Shown here piece after piece: positions 10,701-20,904 of a stretch of 64,000 nt of DNA. The notes beneath the pieces are model-generated. The model had not been told where the DNA came from, searched no databases, and was given only the letters and a program-made list of their open reading frames with translations. Position numbers and translations under genes: made by a program. Numbering within the stretch: position 1 is the first letter of the stretch; each line of letters starts with the position of its first letter. The stretch is from Closterium sp. NIES-65. Lineage: Eukaryota; Streptophyta; Zygnematophyceae; Desmidiales; Closteriaceae. The stretch is from assembly GCA_948144175.1 (NCBI GenBank), contig CANXME010002054.1, forward strand, positions 62,001 through 126,000, in the 5' to 3' direction.

Positions 10701-12817
10701 GCATGCTGGCATGGCGGCAGGGAGGAGTCATTTTTCAATGTCAGGAGGCACCTCAATCCCACAACCACCATCGTGCAAAGCTGGTATGCTCCCTTCATCT
10801 CACATGCTCCCAGCTCCTCTTTTCCTCACCACTTCCTTTCTTGAGGAGGCACCCCAATCCGGTTGCAAACCGACCGCCTGTCCAACATGGCAGCGTGAGG
10901 GTTTCACATCGTTCACACGACTGCAGGCGGGTGGTACCTCTCTTCTGCCCCACCCCTGCCATCTTCTCCCCCTTGCTTCGCCATCCCTCCTCCTCGTTCC
11001 CTCCTTGCTCCCGTCTGACTCTGCCTCAACCGCCCCTCCCAGGCTGAAAACCGACCGCCTGCCCAACATGGCAGGGTGGGGGTTCCGCGTCGTCCACACG
11101 AATGCCGGTAGCGGGTGGTGCCTCTCTTTTGCCCCATCCCTGCCTCCTCGTTGCTTCCCAAACTCTCCTCCTTATTCCCTTCCTCTTGCCTAAACCAGGC
11201 TGAAAACCGACAGCCTGCCCAACATGGCAGCGTGGGGGTTCCGCATCGTTCACACGAATGCCGGGGGCGGGTGGTACCTGGACTCGCTACAGTCCCGCTG
11301 GGAGCATGCTTATAGAGAGGATCCCACTGACCTGGTGCTGCAGGTGGAACGAGAGAGGATGGAGAGCGAGGAGGATGGTGGGGATGTGTGGAGTGGGGAT
11401 GGTGGGGATGGTGGGGATGGTGGGGGTGGTGGGGATGGTGGGAGTGGCGGTGGGTGGAGTGGGGAGGAGGGTTGGAATTCAGGCAGAAAGGAGGGGGGTG
11501 GGCATGTGGGGGGAGGTGAGGAGGGTTGGAATGTGGGGGGAAGGGAGGGGGCTGGGGATGTGGAAGGTGGAGGGGTTGGGGACAGTGGGGATGGGTTGGG
11601 AAGCTTGTGGCCTGATAAGTGGGGAGAGGGAGTGGGAGGGGGAGGGGGAGGGGGAGGTGGAGGGGGAGGGGGAGGGGGAGGGGGAGGGGGAGGGGGAGAG
11701 ACCCCCACTGCGGTTTTGCTGGAGCGTCTGCGAGGGAGATTGAGAGTGGAGGAGTTGGCAGGTGTGGGGGCGAGAGGGGGAGAGGATGCAAGAGAGGGTG
11801 GAGATGTGGATGGGACGGGAGGAGACGGGGCGGGGAGTGTGGGGGGCATGCAGAAGCTGGGAGGAGAAGAAGGTGAAAAGGGGGAGGAGAAGGGAGAGGA
11901 GGGAGGGGGAGAGACAGTGGGACGAGAAGCAGGGAAGGAGCATCAGGGGGAAGAGCAGGGAAGAGGTAAAATCATTCACATGGCTGTGGGCGGACGGGAG
12001 GGGGATCGAGGCGAGCGAGGGTTGGGAGGGGATGAGGGGGAGGGAAAGGACACGTCAGCAGGGACTGGAGTGAGGAGAAGGGTCCTGGAGTGGACAGGAG
12101 GAGGGGAGGGAGGTGAGGAAGGAGAGACAAGAAGGGAGGAGGAGAAGAGGAGGCGGTGGGAGGAGCTGGAGGCGTTGGCAGAGAGAGTGGTGGTGGGGGG
12201 GGAGGTGTGTGCGTGGAGTGAGAGGATCGACCCCTCACAACTCATGGCCACAGTGTGGCCGCGTGCTGCTGCCATGGCAGGTGAGCTGCTTCTGAGAGTT
12301 GCTCACTTCTTAGTTACTTCTGAGTCACTATTGAGAATTCTCATAATTAGAAATTCTCGTAAGTGAAAACTCTCGCAAGTGCCTTGTGTGTAACTCCATG
12401 CCAACAGTGTGGTCGCGTGCTGCTGCCATGGCAGGTGAGATGGGGCCGTGACAACTGTCTCACTGTGCTGTGTGGGAGGTGTGTGTGCGATTTTCTCTGT
12501 CAGAAACCCCCCTTCACACACCACCCCCCATTTGTCCCTTTTCCCGCTTTTCCCCACATCACTTTTTCTTCTCCGACCCCACACCCTCCCACCCCACCTT
12601 CCACCTCCCCGTCTTCCCCGTTTCTCCCCTCTGCCGCGTGCTTTCAGAGCGACTGTGGAGTCCAAAGGCATATGTGGATAGCATGAAGGATGCCCCCCAT
12701 TATAGAATGCACATGTTCCGTTGCCTGCTTATCCAACGAGGCATTGCCTCCGCCCCTGTTGACAACCCATTTGCGCGATCAGAACCCGTTCTTCCGATTA
12801 GCTGCTACAAGCAGTAG
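7785..12817 (+). CDS. Beta-N-acetylhexosaminidase, GH20 family (5' exons not in window)
   Basis: Enzyme that removes terminal N-acetylhexosamine from glycans; plant-lineage members are secreted or vacuolar. Nine exons join in phase: 7785-7907, 8622-8687, 8901-9001, 9361-9420, 9665-9698, 10040-10141, 10721-10783, 11199-12280, 12648-12817; every intron is GT-AG. Motifs occur in family order: HWHLVDAEAFPIETPSFP, VVIPEIDLPSHSKAW, GVGYPALLPAFNCSEPLDVS, HIGGDEVNAECW (catalytic Asp-Glu at about 9396-9407), YFVNRVQAIASQLGW, WEESF, NAGGGWYLD, GGEVCAWSE, WPRAAAMAERLW and the C-terminal FRCLLIQRGIASAP. The stop is TAG at 12815. The N-terminal region is missing: upstream is satellite, so it lies in a very long intron or the gene is truncated. 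Exon 8 carries a ~280-residue Gly/Glu-rich insert. Catalytic residues are kept, so the part present looks functional. Confidence 0.88.
7894..7978 (+). repeat. 22-bp tandem repeat made from an exon end and its 5' splice site
   Basis: The end of the first visible exon plus GTGAGCACT is repeated about three times (unit GGCACGTGGTGGGGTGAGCACT). Each copy carries an apparently usable donor, GG|GTGAGC. Confidence 0.85.
8001..8066 (+). pseudogene. Extra copy of the 3' half of the first hexosaminidase exon
   Basis: After CAG at 7998-8000, codons from 8002 read VWKASFPPHEHYSLADMRHVV and end with a donor CA|GTGAGT. They match WKGAHSPHERYSLADMRHVV of the exon at 7785-7907. Both copies keep the same outgoing phase into the exon at 8622, so alternative use is conceivable, but including both would duplicate residues of the barrel. 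Confidence 0.75.
8091..8364 (+). repeat. 34-bp intronic minisatellite, eight copies
   Basis: Nearly identical copies of a 34-bp unit beginning GGGGAGTGATGTGGTGGGGC and ending ATGTGGTGGGGTGA lie in the intron 7908-8621. The unit resembles the exon end and donor just upstream (CACGTGGTGGGGTGAG), suggesting it grew from the splice-site sequence. The remaining parts of this intron show no features. Confidence 0.93.
9002..9071 (+). repeat. 20-bp minisatellite starting at the intron 5' splice site
   Basis: Three and a half copies of GTGATGTGCGGTGATGGCAG begin exactly at the donor of the exon ending at 9001 (first copy GTAATG). Each unit starts with GT after AG, so the donor context itself is repeated. 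Confidence 0.9.
9178..9282 (+). repeat. 21-bp pyrimidine-rich minisatellite before a 3' splice site
   Basis: Repeats of CATCCCTCATCCCTCATCCCC lie in the intron 9002-9360, about 80 bp before the acceptor of the GGDEV exon. Confidence 0.88.
9890..9985 (+). repeat. Pentanucleotide microsatellite (CTCTC)n
   Basis: About 19 near-perfect pentamer copies lie in the intron 9699-10039 and supply part of the pyrimidine-rich stretch before the next exon. Confidence 0.95.
10291..10370 (+). pseudogene. Second copy of the YFVNRVQAIASQLGW exon
   Basis: Positions 10291-10370 read VKAAIAYFVNRVQAIASQLG then WTTTIVW up to a strong donor TG|GTGAGT, matching the exon at 10040-10141. The copy lacks the acceptor part; it follows GGGTGGGTG repeats instead of a pyrimidine tract. 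The upstream copy has the good acceptor but a weaker donor (GTGGGT). The flanking DNA (10142-10290 and 10371-10462) is low-complexity GGTGGTGAT-type repeat. Confidence 0.85.
10371..10720 (+). repeat. Intronic minisatellites (GGTGGTGAT-, GCATGCCT- and GGTGGCATGCT-type)
   Basis: A 20-bp unit of GGTGGTGAT/CGGTGGTGAT type starts a few bases after the donor at 10371 and runs to about 10462. An 8-bp GCATGCCT repeat lies at 10594-10640, and GGTGGCATGCT repeats run at 10665-10712 up to the acceptor CAG at 10720. Confidence 0.85.
10862..11198 (+). pseudogene. Two tandem decayed copies of the start of hexosaminidase exon 8
   Basis: Copies at 10862 and 11043 match the exon start at 11199 (reading LKTDSLPNMAAWGFRIVHTN). 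The first lacks an AG acceptor and has an in-frame TGA after NMAA. The second keeps CCCAG and an open frame up to NAGSGW, then diverges before the WYLD active-site segment. Spacing is 181 and 156 bp, so intron end and exon start were copied together. Confidence 0.82.
11341..12185 (+). repeat. Purine-rich low-complexity insert within exon 8
   Basis: Between the YLDSLQSRWEHAYREDP segment and the VVVGGEVCAWSE segment, some 845 bases are almost pure A/G and stay open in the gene's frame, encoding about 280 Gly/Glu/Asp/Arg-rich residues. It includes GGAGGG tandem repeats at about 11630-11699. Family members have only a short loop here. It could be translated as a long acidic loop, or be an unspliced purine-rich intron; no good pyrimidine tract or consensus donor is evident. 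Confidence 0.8.
12395..12434 (+). pseudogene. Extra copy of the exon 8 end with donor site
   Basis: ACAGTGTGGTCGCGTGCTGC and the following CATGGCAG|GTGAGA repeat the TVWPRAAAMAG exon end at 12250-12280 and its donor, inside the intron 12281-12647. The copy has no acceptor of its own. Confidence 0.85.
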
Positions 12818-13922
12818 GTATTAACAATAACTTTTGCATGGCAGCTTCCACGAGTTCAATAGTGTGAATATGCTTGTGACTGGTGGTATGTTCTAAGTAA
12901 GCCAATTGCAGGTTTGGTGTAGACGCATTGCACGTAACCTACTATCGTTGCTGGGCAAACTATTGACGAAGATATGCCTGCTGCCCACGCTCCCGCTTTT
13001 TTGTCTCACTTGTTCAGAGTATTTCTTTTGTCGGTGGTTGGCATCTTCTGGCGCAAGCCCACCACACTCGCGTTCGTTCGCGAGCAACTTCGCCAGGTCG
13101 ATGTTTCTTCTGAAGGAGTACTCCCTTCCTGAGGTCCCATCCCACATCACTCGTCTCTGGATTTGTTTCCCTTAATGCCTAACAGGAAATTCTTCAAAAC
13201 GAAATTTCGAGTCGGAAAACACTCAGAGACGGATTGTACTTGCTTGCTTCTGCTCCGTGAACACGTCTTGAAGCCGATTCATCTGAACCGTCAAGTTGTG
13301 CTCGGATTTCTCCTGCTGTCATACAGCAAGGACTGCCACACGTGTAAGCGGTCCAATCACGTTCTCCTGATGGCTACGCGGCCCCAAAACGTGACCTTGC
13401 TTTTTGCGGCACGAGCGTGGCGCTCCCCGAAGGGTAGCGCCCGACGTGGCTGCAATGGACACTGTGATTGGTTAGCCTTACATCCCCCGAATGGAAAACA
13501 CCTTGCCTCAACGCGTGGAATCCAACGCAGCAACGAACAATCGAACTTTGACCACGACCAAGGCGAAAGCGTTGGCGACGATTTCGCGAAACACCGACCT
13601 TCTTCGCAGAGGCACACTCACCGTAACATGTCCTTCTCGCCCCACCTCCATTTCTCCAAGCCCACCCCTTCCCATTCAGTACAAAACTGTACTGATATCT
13701 GCCTATTAGGGACAGCTGCTTTGCTCTCCGCCTCGCCGCGCCCTCTACGTATCCCAACCATCTGCAAGCCTTCATCATTGAGCGCTAGCTACATTTTCTT
13801 TGACAATCAAATCACTTTTTGGTCTTATCACGCGGACTCTGCTGCACTCCGCTGGAAGTTCAGCGCAATCACGACCCTGACGCACGACGAAACGACGAAC
13901 AAGGAGACACTGCACATTCAGC
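12818..13922. other. Intergenic DNA between the two host genes
   Basis: About 1.1 kb without a recognisable gene on either strand, presumably the hexosaminidase 3' end and the promoter and 5' UTR of the next gene. A 272-codon open frame at 13163-13981 has no recognisable domain and runs across the start of the next gene in another frame. No convincing TATA box or polyadenylation signal stands out. Confidence 0.5.
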
Positions 13923-14760
13923 ATGGCGTCGCAAAAGTTCGCGCTTCTACTACTATTCGGCAGTCTTGCCCTTCTTGGTGAGTCTGGTGGCCTGTGCCAC
14001 TTATGGAAAAATGGCAATGCGTCAAAACTACTCAGAAGGCTGGAACACTTTCTATTTTAAAAGCGGCTCTTTACAGTAATGCGGCCCAATGAAAGTTGTC
14101 GCAGTGGTATCATGACATACCAGTCCTATCGCAGTAGCTCTTTCACTGCGACTACCAGCCCGGTGGGAGCTTCGAAGCCCATGGGTGGCACATCGCATGC
14201 TTCGTACTCACCTCAATTTCTCCTCCCGTTCCGCTATATCCGCTTGCGTTTCCCCTCTGAGCAGCGCCGACACCGAAAGGGTGGCGAATGGTTTGCGTGG
14301 GGTTCGGTTACGGTAACCCCGCCGACCCGTGGGGCCCTACCGTGAATAAGTACAAAGCTGGAGCCGTACACCCATTCGATGTAGTCAGTAAGTAAAACAA
14401 TACGATTCTAATAAAAAAATGCATAAAAGCAATCTTTAATACGCAAATGCCCTGTTACATATTCTCTTCCGCACTCGCCACCTTCCGGTACCAATCCATT
14501 TCCATCCCCCATATTGCTAATCCGTTTCCGTTACAGTGTTCCGGTGGATGTCGGGCAAGGTGCACAGCGTGTATATGATGGAGGACCCAATCAAATACGC
14601 CACGTGTAACGTCAAGGGCACCAAAGAGCTCTTCCGGCCGTCGGGCGCGGGCCACGTGCTGTGGATCCCGCAGCCCAGCGACCTGGGGAAGACGTTCTAC
14701 TTCGTGAGCAAGGGCAAGGATTGCCTCAACGGCATGAAGGCCGTCCTCAAGATCACGTGA
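13923..14760 (+). CDS. Secreted phytocyanin-like (cupredoxin-fold) protein, ~133 aa
   Basis: Three exons (13923-13977, 14265-14387, 14537-14760) join in phase with GT-AG introns and end in TGA. Residues 1-19 form a signal peptide (MASQKFALLLLFGSLALL). The rest has the plastocyanin-like order of plant phytocyanins: PFDVVMFRW, VHSVYMM, KYATC, a Gly/Pro-rich turn, FYFVSKGKDC and GMKAVLKI. The first copper-ligand His (VHSV) and the Cys pair are present, but the second ligand His, usually in GHC, is Asp (KDC). Copper binding is therefore doubtful, as in early-nodulin-like members of the family. There is little sequence after the domain, so no GPI-anchor tail. The family assignment rests on motif spacing read by eye. 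The start is the only ATG giving a signal peptide. Confidence 0.68.
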
Positions 14761-14810
14761 AGTGTCGGATTTGTTGGGGTCGCTGGTTCGGTAGGGTGGG
14801 CCGGGGGGGT

Positions 14811-14898
14811 GGGCCCCGCAGCCCAGCGACCTGGGAAAGACGTTTTACTTCGTCAGCAAGGGCAAGGACTGGCATGAAGGCCGTTCTTAAGATCATGC
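14811..14898 (+). pseudogene. Broken tandem copy of the last exon of the phytocyanin-like gene
   Basis: Positions 14811-14898 repeat the end of exon 3 (CGCAGCCCAGCGACCTGG through AAGGCCGTTCTTAAGATCA) about 50 bp after the stop. The copy lost about a dozen bases around the Cys codon, so its frame is shifted; it has no start and no acceptor. It probably lies in the 3' UTR. Confidence 0.85.
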
Positions 14899-15245
14899 AG
14901 GGCTCGGGTCGGGCTCGCTGGGGTCGGTAGAAGAAGGATTTGATCAATCTTCTACTGAAGCAACGTGGGAAATAGGGTATACAGTTCGTGTGCGAGGAAA
15001 GGGTTGTCACAAATCGGCGCCTATCTCAGATCTTAGCCGCGGCAGCAGCACAGCAAAAACTGCACTGATGTTATCAGAATCATCCTCATACCATCAATAG
15101 TATTCATGAGTGTATAGTTTGCCTAGTATGTGTAAAAGTGTGTTCAATGAATTATTGTCAAGCCATGTTTCTTGCTCTTGCTCTATGATGCTTGCTCTAT
15201 CGTGTGTCAATTACCACCTGCCCGTGCATCTCTCACTCGTGCAGC
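14899..15245. other. Downstream flank between host DNA and the retrotransposon block
   Basis: About 350 bp of less GC-rich DNA with no gene, repeat or RNA recognised. It ends abruptly at 15245 where the truncated copia element B begins inside its RNase H region. Confidence 0.5.
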
Positions 15246-17790
15246 CAATAACAGAAGACGAGCGAGTAGCCCGCCACGAAACAGAGCCGGAACCAAGGCT
15301 GAAGGTGTAACCCTGTGACGACCGCTACGTAGCCTGGTCGTCAGCCCAAGAAGCGTCCGCGTGCCCAGTGAGGACCACTGGACTCTGCCCTCCAAGCACT
15401 AGCCCCATGCCCGACGTACTGCACAAGTAGCGCAACACCCTCTTCGCTGCAGCCATGTGCTCTGGTCTGTGTCTCCCAGGAGCAACATAGCGTGCAAGAA
15501 TGCTAAGAGGGTATGCAAGGTCAGGTCGTGTGCAGGTCATCAGGTACATGAGGCAGCCAACAAGCTCTGGGTACGGGCCACTCGACTCTACGGAATCATC
15601 CGAAGGCACAGCTGAGAGCGAGTGGCGAGTAGGCAGAGGAGTGGCCTGAGGCGAGGAGTACGTGAAGCCGAAGCGCTGAAGGACCTGCTGCACCATGTGT
15701 GACTGAGTCAGGGTAATGGTGCGGCGTGCTCTGTCCCGAGTGATCTGCAAGCCAAGGTAGCTGCGCAGTTCACCCAGGTCTGTGCACGTGTGTCTCTTCT
15801 GCAGCTCGGACTTCACGTGGGCGAGTCCAGCAGTGTCAGCTGCGGCAAAGACCAAGTCGTCGACGTACACGAGGATGTAGAACGGCGGCAAAGAAGTGTC
15901 GGTGCGTAGAAACAGCGACGGGTCAGCAGTAGAGGGAGCAAACCCAATAGCCGCAAGCGTAGTCCTCAGTGTGTCGTGCCACTCGCGCGGTGCCTGGCGG
16001 AGACCGTAGACTGGCCGTCGGAGGCTCCACTGGGTGCCAGGAGGGAAAGTCCCAGTGAAGCCAGGTGGACGGCGCAGCCAGATCTCCTCGTGCAGGCTAC
16101 CCTGCAGGAAAGCAGTGCTGAAGTCAAGGGAGTGAAGCTCGTAGTCACGCTGAGCGGCTACGTGTAGCAGCACCCGAAGAGTGGTCATCTTCGGGGTGGG
16201 AGAGAAGGTCTGAAAGTAGTCAACTCCCTGCCGCTGACTGGAGCCACGAGCCACGTACCGCGCCTTGAAGACAGGCAGAGAGCCCGGCGGCCGCTTCATC
16301 CTGAAGATCCACATGTCAATGACGATGTTCGCCCCAGGTGGGGGAACCGCGTCAACGTAGGTGCCTGTGGACTTCCAGGAAGCCATCTCTGCATCCATAG
16401 CTGCCTGCCACTGAGAGGAGTAGGGACCCTCTACGGCCTCCGCGTAAGAGCGCGGAGTCGGGATGTCAAGTGCATCCGGGTCTCCCTCAGGGGTAAGCAG
16501 TACGGACACGAGATGAGGTGAAGCAGCAGCCAGACACTGGAACTCCTCCTGCCTGTCCTCAAGGACGTCCGTGCCAAGAGCACACTCACCCCCGACGGAC
16601 GGAGGACAGACAGACGCAGACTCAGCAACAAGACTAGCAGCGTAGTCTAGACGACAGCGAGCAGCAAAGTCGACGAGCTCAGCAACAAGAGCAGACGCAG
16701 CAGTGGACTCAAAAGAGGGGTCAGTGACGACAGTAGCAAGGAGACGCGTGACAGTAGGACTGGTAGCACGAAGAGATTCCGACTCCGGGTCGGCAAGGGC
16801 AGGAAGAGAGGACTCAGGAGGAGAAGGCAAAGGGGCACGCAGAGGGGCAGTGGACGGACGCAGAGACATCCGGTGCGTGCCAGGGACAGGAGGAGGACGC
16901 TGACGCGAACCGCGACCACTAGCGCGAGCAGCACGAACCGGCGACGCAGGACGAGACGCAGGCTCACGACGCTCAGCAAGACCTCCAGTAGGACCAGTGT
17001 AGGGAGAAGGAGCAGGCAGTGGGGAGGCCGGCGGTAACTGTGACTGTGACTGGACAGGCGGTGGACACTCTAAGGGAGGAGGAAGACCAAGAACCTGCTG
17101 AAGGAGCGGAACAAAGTACGGCCGAGGCCGCGCGGCGACTCCAGACACAGCAGGGACAGCACCAGCACCCCCAGTGGCAGCACCAGCGCCAACAGCACCT
17201 CCAGCTCCAGTACCTCCAGCAGCACCAGCAGCACCCGCAGCAGGACCGCCGCTAGGACTGACAGCAGTAGCCTCAGCGCCAACACCCTCAGCAGCTCCGA
17301 CTCCAGTCGCACTCGCAGGCCCAGCAGCTCCAGCACTCCCAGGGCTAGCACCCCTGAGACCGGCGGCACCAGCACCCTCAGCAGCCGAAGAAGCACCAGC
17401 TCCAGCAGTACGCCTCCAGCGCCGGGCAAACCACTCGCGCAGCTCCTGTGGAGAGAGTGGCTCCCGCCGAGACGAAGCACCCGGAGAACCACCAGGCCCA
17501 GCACCGCCAGACGCCACACGAGCAGGTCCAGCGGCCGCGGGCTCCGCACCCCCAGGCTCAGCAGCTCCAGACTCAGTACCCCCAGGCTCAGCAGCTCCAG
17601 ACGCAGCACCCCCAGGCGAAGGACCCCCAGGCTCAGCACCCTCAGTCGTAGCACCCCCAGGCTCAGTACCCCCAGGCTCAGCACCCACTCGCGCAGCACC
17701 CCCAGAGTCAGCACCCCCAGGCTCAGCACCCGCAGCAGTACCAGAGTCACCAGCAACCTCGACCGGCTCGACTGCGTCTACCTGGGACAC
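15246..17790 (-). pseudogene. Copia pol 3' half of B: linker, reverse transcriptase, partial RNase H
   Basis: A Pro/Ala/Gly-rich linker with GGAEPGG-type 15-bp repeats (about 17560-17740) precedes the reverse transcriptase, which has KARYVARG, LDFSTAFLQG and YVDDLVFAAADTAG. The RNase H start (HADASWADDQAT) is followed by an in-frame TAG (CAG to TAG) at 15322-15324, and the element is truncated in RSSSV. A lost C near 17835 breaks the frame with the upstream integrase part. Not functional. Confidence 0.88.
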
Positions 17791-17969
17791 ACCTGAAGGG
17801 GCAAGACCCTGAGGGGGGAGGGGGTCTACCGGGGGGGATCTGGCACAAGGAAGAGCGGCGGCGGGGGAAGGGAAGGAGTGCGGTAGGGGAAGAGACGGTA
17901 GTAGGGGACCGACTCGTCAAACGTGACGTCCTGGGAGGACAGAATACGACGAGAGGAGGGGTGGTAGAA

Positions 17970-20411
17970 CTACCACCCTGGTGCGTCAGGGGGGAAGCCA
18001 AGGAAGACACAAGGAGCAGCACGAGGGGACAGTTTGTCCGCAGACAAGTCGCGGACAAACGCCCGAGATCCCCAGACACGAAACGCAGACGCATCGCCTA
18101 CCTTCCCCGTCCACAGCAGAGCTGGGGAGGTCTCCGGCATGGAGACCCTGGGGTGAAGGTTGATCTGATGCGCCGCGTACCGAACCGCAAACGGCCACAG
18201 AAAATGGGGGGCAGCCGCATGCATCATGGACGTACGAGCGACGTCCATGACCATGCCAATGCGGTGCTTAGCAATCCCATTTTGCTGTGGAGAGTCCGGA
18301 AGTGTAAAGGTCTGGCGGATGCCTCGCGCACGGCCGTAGGCTCGCAGAAGGCCAGAGGAGAACTCTGCGCCTCGGTCAGAGTGCAGACGCAGAACAGGAA
18401 AGTCCGAGCCGAAGCTCCTCCTGAGCTGGAGACGAGCTGCGCGGATCCAGTTGATCAACACCTCAGTGACATCACCCTTGCTGCGCAAGGGGAAGACTGA
18501 GGTGTAACGCGAGTAGTCGTCAACCACCAGCAGGAAGTAGCGCTCGTGACCCTGTCCACGGACGCGGGCCGGGCCCCACACGTCCATGTGAAGCGTTTGC
18601 AGCGGGGCCTCTGTCGGGGGAAACTGAGAGGAGTGAGGGGCAGCCCGGAGCCGCCCCTCGACACAGGGAACACAGGAAGGACCCGGCCCTGGAGGAAGGG
18701 GAGGGAGGGACCGGGGGAGACCAGAGACAAGGACACGAGAAGCCATGCCTCGGAGACGAGGCAGGGAGGGGTGACCAAGACGGTGGTGCCACATGAGAGT
18801 CTCGTGAGACAGGAGGCGACACGAGCAGGGGGCAGACTCAGGACCAGACCTGGACGCTGCAGCAAACACCTGACCCGACGCAGCTACCTGGCTAGACGCA
18901 GGGACAGGAGGAGACCCAGTGGTCAGGGTGTAGAGGCTCGACCCCGGCCGACGCGTAAACGTGGCCAGGTGCCGGCCTGTGCGAGCGTCCGAGCAGTGGG
19001 TCACCCGCTGACTCGCAGGAGTAAACTGGTGAACCCCCGTATCCTTCAGGTCAGCACCACTCACCAAGTTCGTAGAGAACGAGGGGAGGTAAAGACCAGA
19101 CAAGGTGCCAGAGGGGGCAGCCGGACACGGGAGGACAGTGGAGAAGTGAGAGAGGACAGGACCCCCAGAGGGGTCTGCCAGGGAGACTGCAACCGGCCGA
19201 CCAAGCGGCGTGAGTGTGGTGCGGTCTCGAAAGAAGGAGCGAGAAGCCCCTGAGTCAAGTGTGAAGGTGAGGGAGGCCGAAGCCGACGTGGTACCTGAGA
19301 ACGCAGACTCACCAGCACCTGAGGGCGCAGATGCGCTGGCACCTAGAGCAGCAGCCTCACCAGCACCTAGAGCAGTAGTACCAATGCCCGGGTCGGGCGG
19401 GAAACACGGGTAACAGTCACCCTCATCACTAATAGTCACAGCATACATGGCAGCAAGGATAGCATCAAAGTCAAGATCATAGATAGCTACGCCTGCCCTA
19501 GAAAGCTCTCCCCAGCGGGGGATCTCACTGGCCTCCGGGAACTGCTGACGCCAAGCATCCGTCAGGCGGCCAAAGCAGCGCTGGGTGGGGTGGGCACCCC
19601 CACACTGCTCACCCGCGCGGTCGCCGGAGCGAAGGACGTAGGTGCACGGACCAAAACCCCCACCACGCTGACGCTGCGCGTACCACTCACGGAGCTGCTG
19701 AGGGGGGGGAATGTCCCGAGAACGCTGCTGCTGCTGGCGCTGACCACCACCAGGGCTGCTCCGCTGCGAAGCGCCACCCCGACCACCGCCACCTCCTCCA
19801 CCACCGCCTCCTCCACCTCCGCCACCACCGCCGCCTCCGCTAGCACCGCCGCCGCCTCCGCCGCCTCCGCCTCCACTGCTGCCACCGACACCTCCACCCC
19901 CACCACCACTCCCACCGCCACCCCCACTCCCTCCGCCGCCTCCACCGCCACCTCCACCGCCCCCGCTAGCTCCACCCGCGCCCTTGCCCCCCTTGCCCTT
20001 GCCAGAGCGGCGTCTCCCGCTAGGGGCAGACGCCGCACCGACCGACTCAAGACCAACGAGGTTGGCCGCAGCGGCAGAGGCGACAGAGGGCAAAAGGGGG
20101 GAAGGAGAACACCCCTCAAAGATGGGGGTGCGAGGGTCACCACGAGAGGCTCCTACAGCGACTATGCTCTTCTCCGCTGCTAGGAGGGCCTTCTCTAAGA
20201 GGTCAACAGTGAGAGTGGTGGGACAGACTGAGAGGAAGTGGTCCCTGACTACACGAAGGGAGTCAGGGAGGCGGGTGACTATATAATAGATAGTGATGTA
20301 CATGGGGGGGGGGGTTCTTGGCGCAGAACTCAGCAGGAAGCGCGGCGCGGTAGCGAGTGTCACTTCTGCGAAGGTGCGTAATGAGGTCAGCGACTGTGGG
20401 AAAGGCAGCAA
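17970..20411 (-). pseudogene. Copia Gag-protease-integrase part of B
   Basis: Contains the distal Gag, a long Gly-rich tract (about 19760-19990), a CX13CX3HX4C finger, aspartic protease DSGASRSFF, an integrase zinc domain (WHHRLGHPS, CVPC) and catalytic Asp residues in MDVWGP and HSDRGAEF. The catalytic Glu is Lys (NGIAKHRIG). The frame ends at a TAG replacing CAG (PGW-stop-FYHP, 17970). The start of this open frame is not the true Gag start, because an 11-C run at about 20304 shifted the frame. Confidence 0.88.
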
Positions 20412-20777
20412 GGTCAGGGAAGAGGTACGGTAGCATGAGGCGGCTCAGTGCAGTAGTGACAGGGGAAGAGTAGCGCGCAACTACAGCGTCGTACAAGGTC
20501 TGAGCACTCTTGTACTGACTAAAGTGCGCGCGCTCAATGGAAGGCAGGTGGCGACGCACAGCAAGACGTGCAGCAGCATCGCGCGTGGCCCACTGGGAGC
20601 GAACAGTGGGGTCAGCATCAGCAGCAGGGGCAGGAGAGGCGCCAGAGGTGAGGTCAAAGAGAGAGAGAGACCGTCTGCCCTATCGCACTGTAAGAACAGC
20701 TGCAGGTCGTCGACCCAGACCTCAAAGTCAATGGCTCGACCCTCAGCGTCAAACGCGAGGACACTAGGGGTAGCCAT
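20330..20777 (-). pseudogene. Copia Gag N-terminal part of B (frameshifted)
   Basis: Starts MATPSVLAFDAEGRAIDFEV at 20777, as in intact element F. A 4-bp TCTC expansion near 20670 shifts the frame after ADGLSLS; the true frame resumes as HLPSIERAHFSQYKSAQTLY before the poly-C run. Family role: capsid-forming Gag of copia elements. Confidence 0.88.
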
Positions 20778-20904
20778 GACAACAGTAGACTAGCAGTACC
20801 AACTGTAGGACAGGGGCAGTGCAGTGACAGAAGCACTGCTCTCACCAGACAGGGCGGTTTGGGCAGCTCAGTAGCACAGCAACACGGCAACACGGCTGCT
20901 CGGA

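Noticed and set aside
13163-13981. 272-codon open frame upstream of the phytocyanin-like gene
   Set aside because: No recognisable domain and composition like intergenic DNA. It overlaps exon 1 of the spliced gene in another frame.
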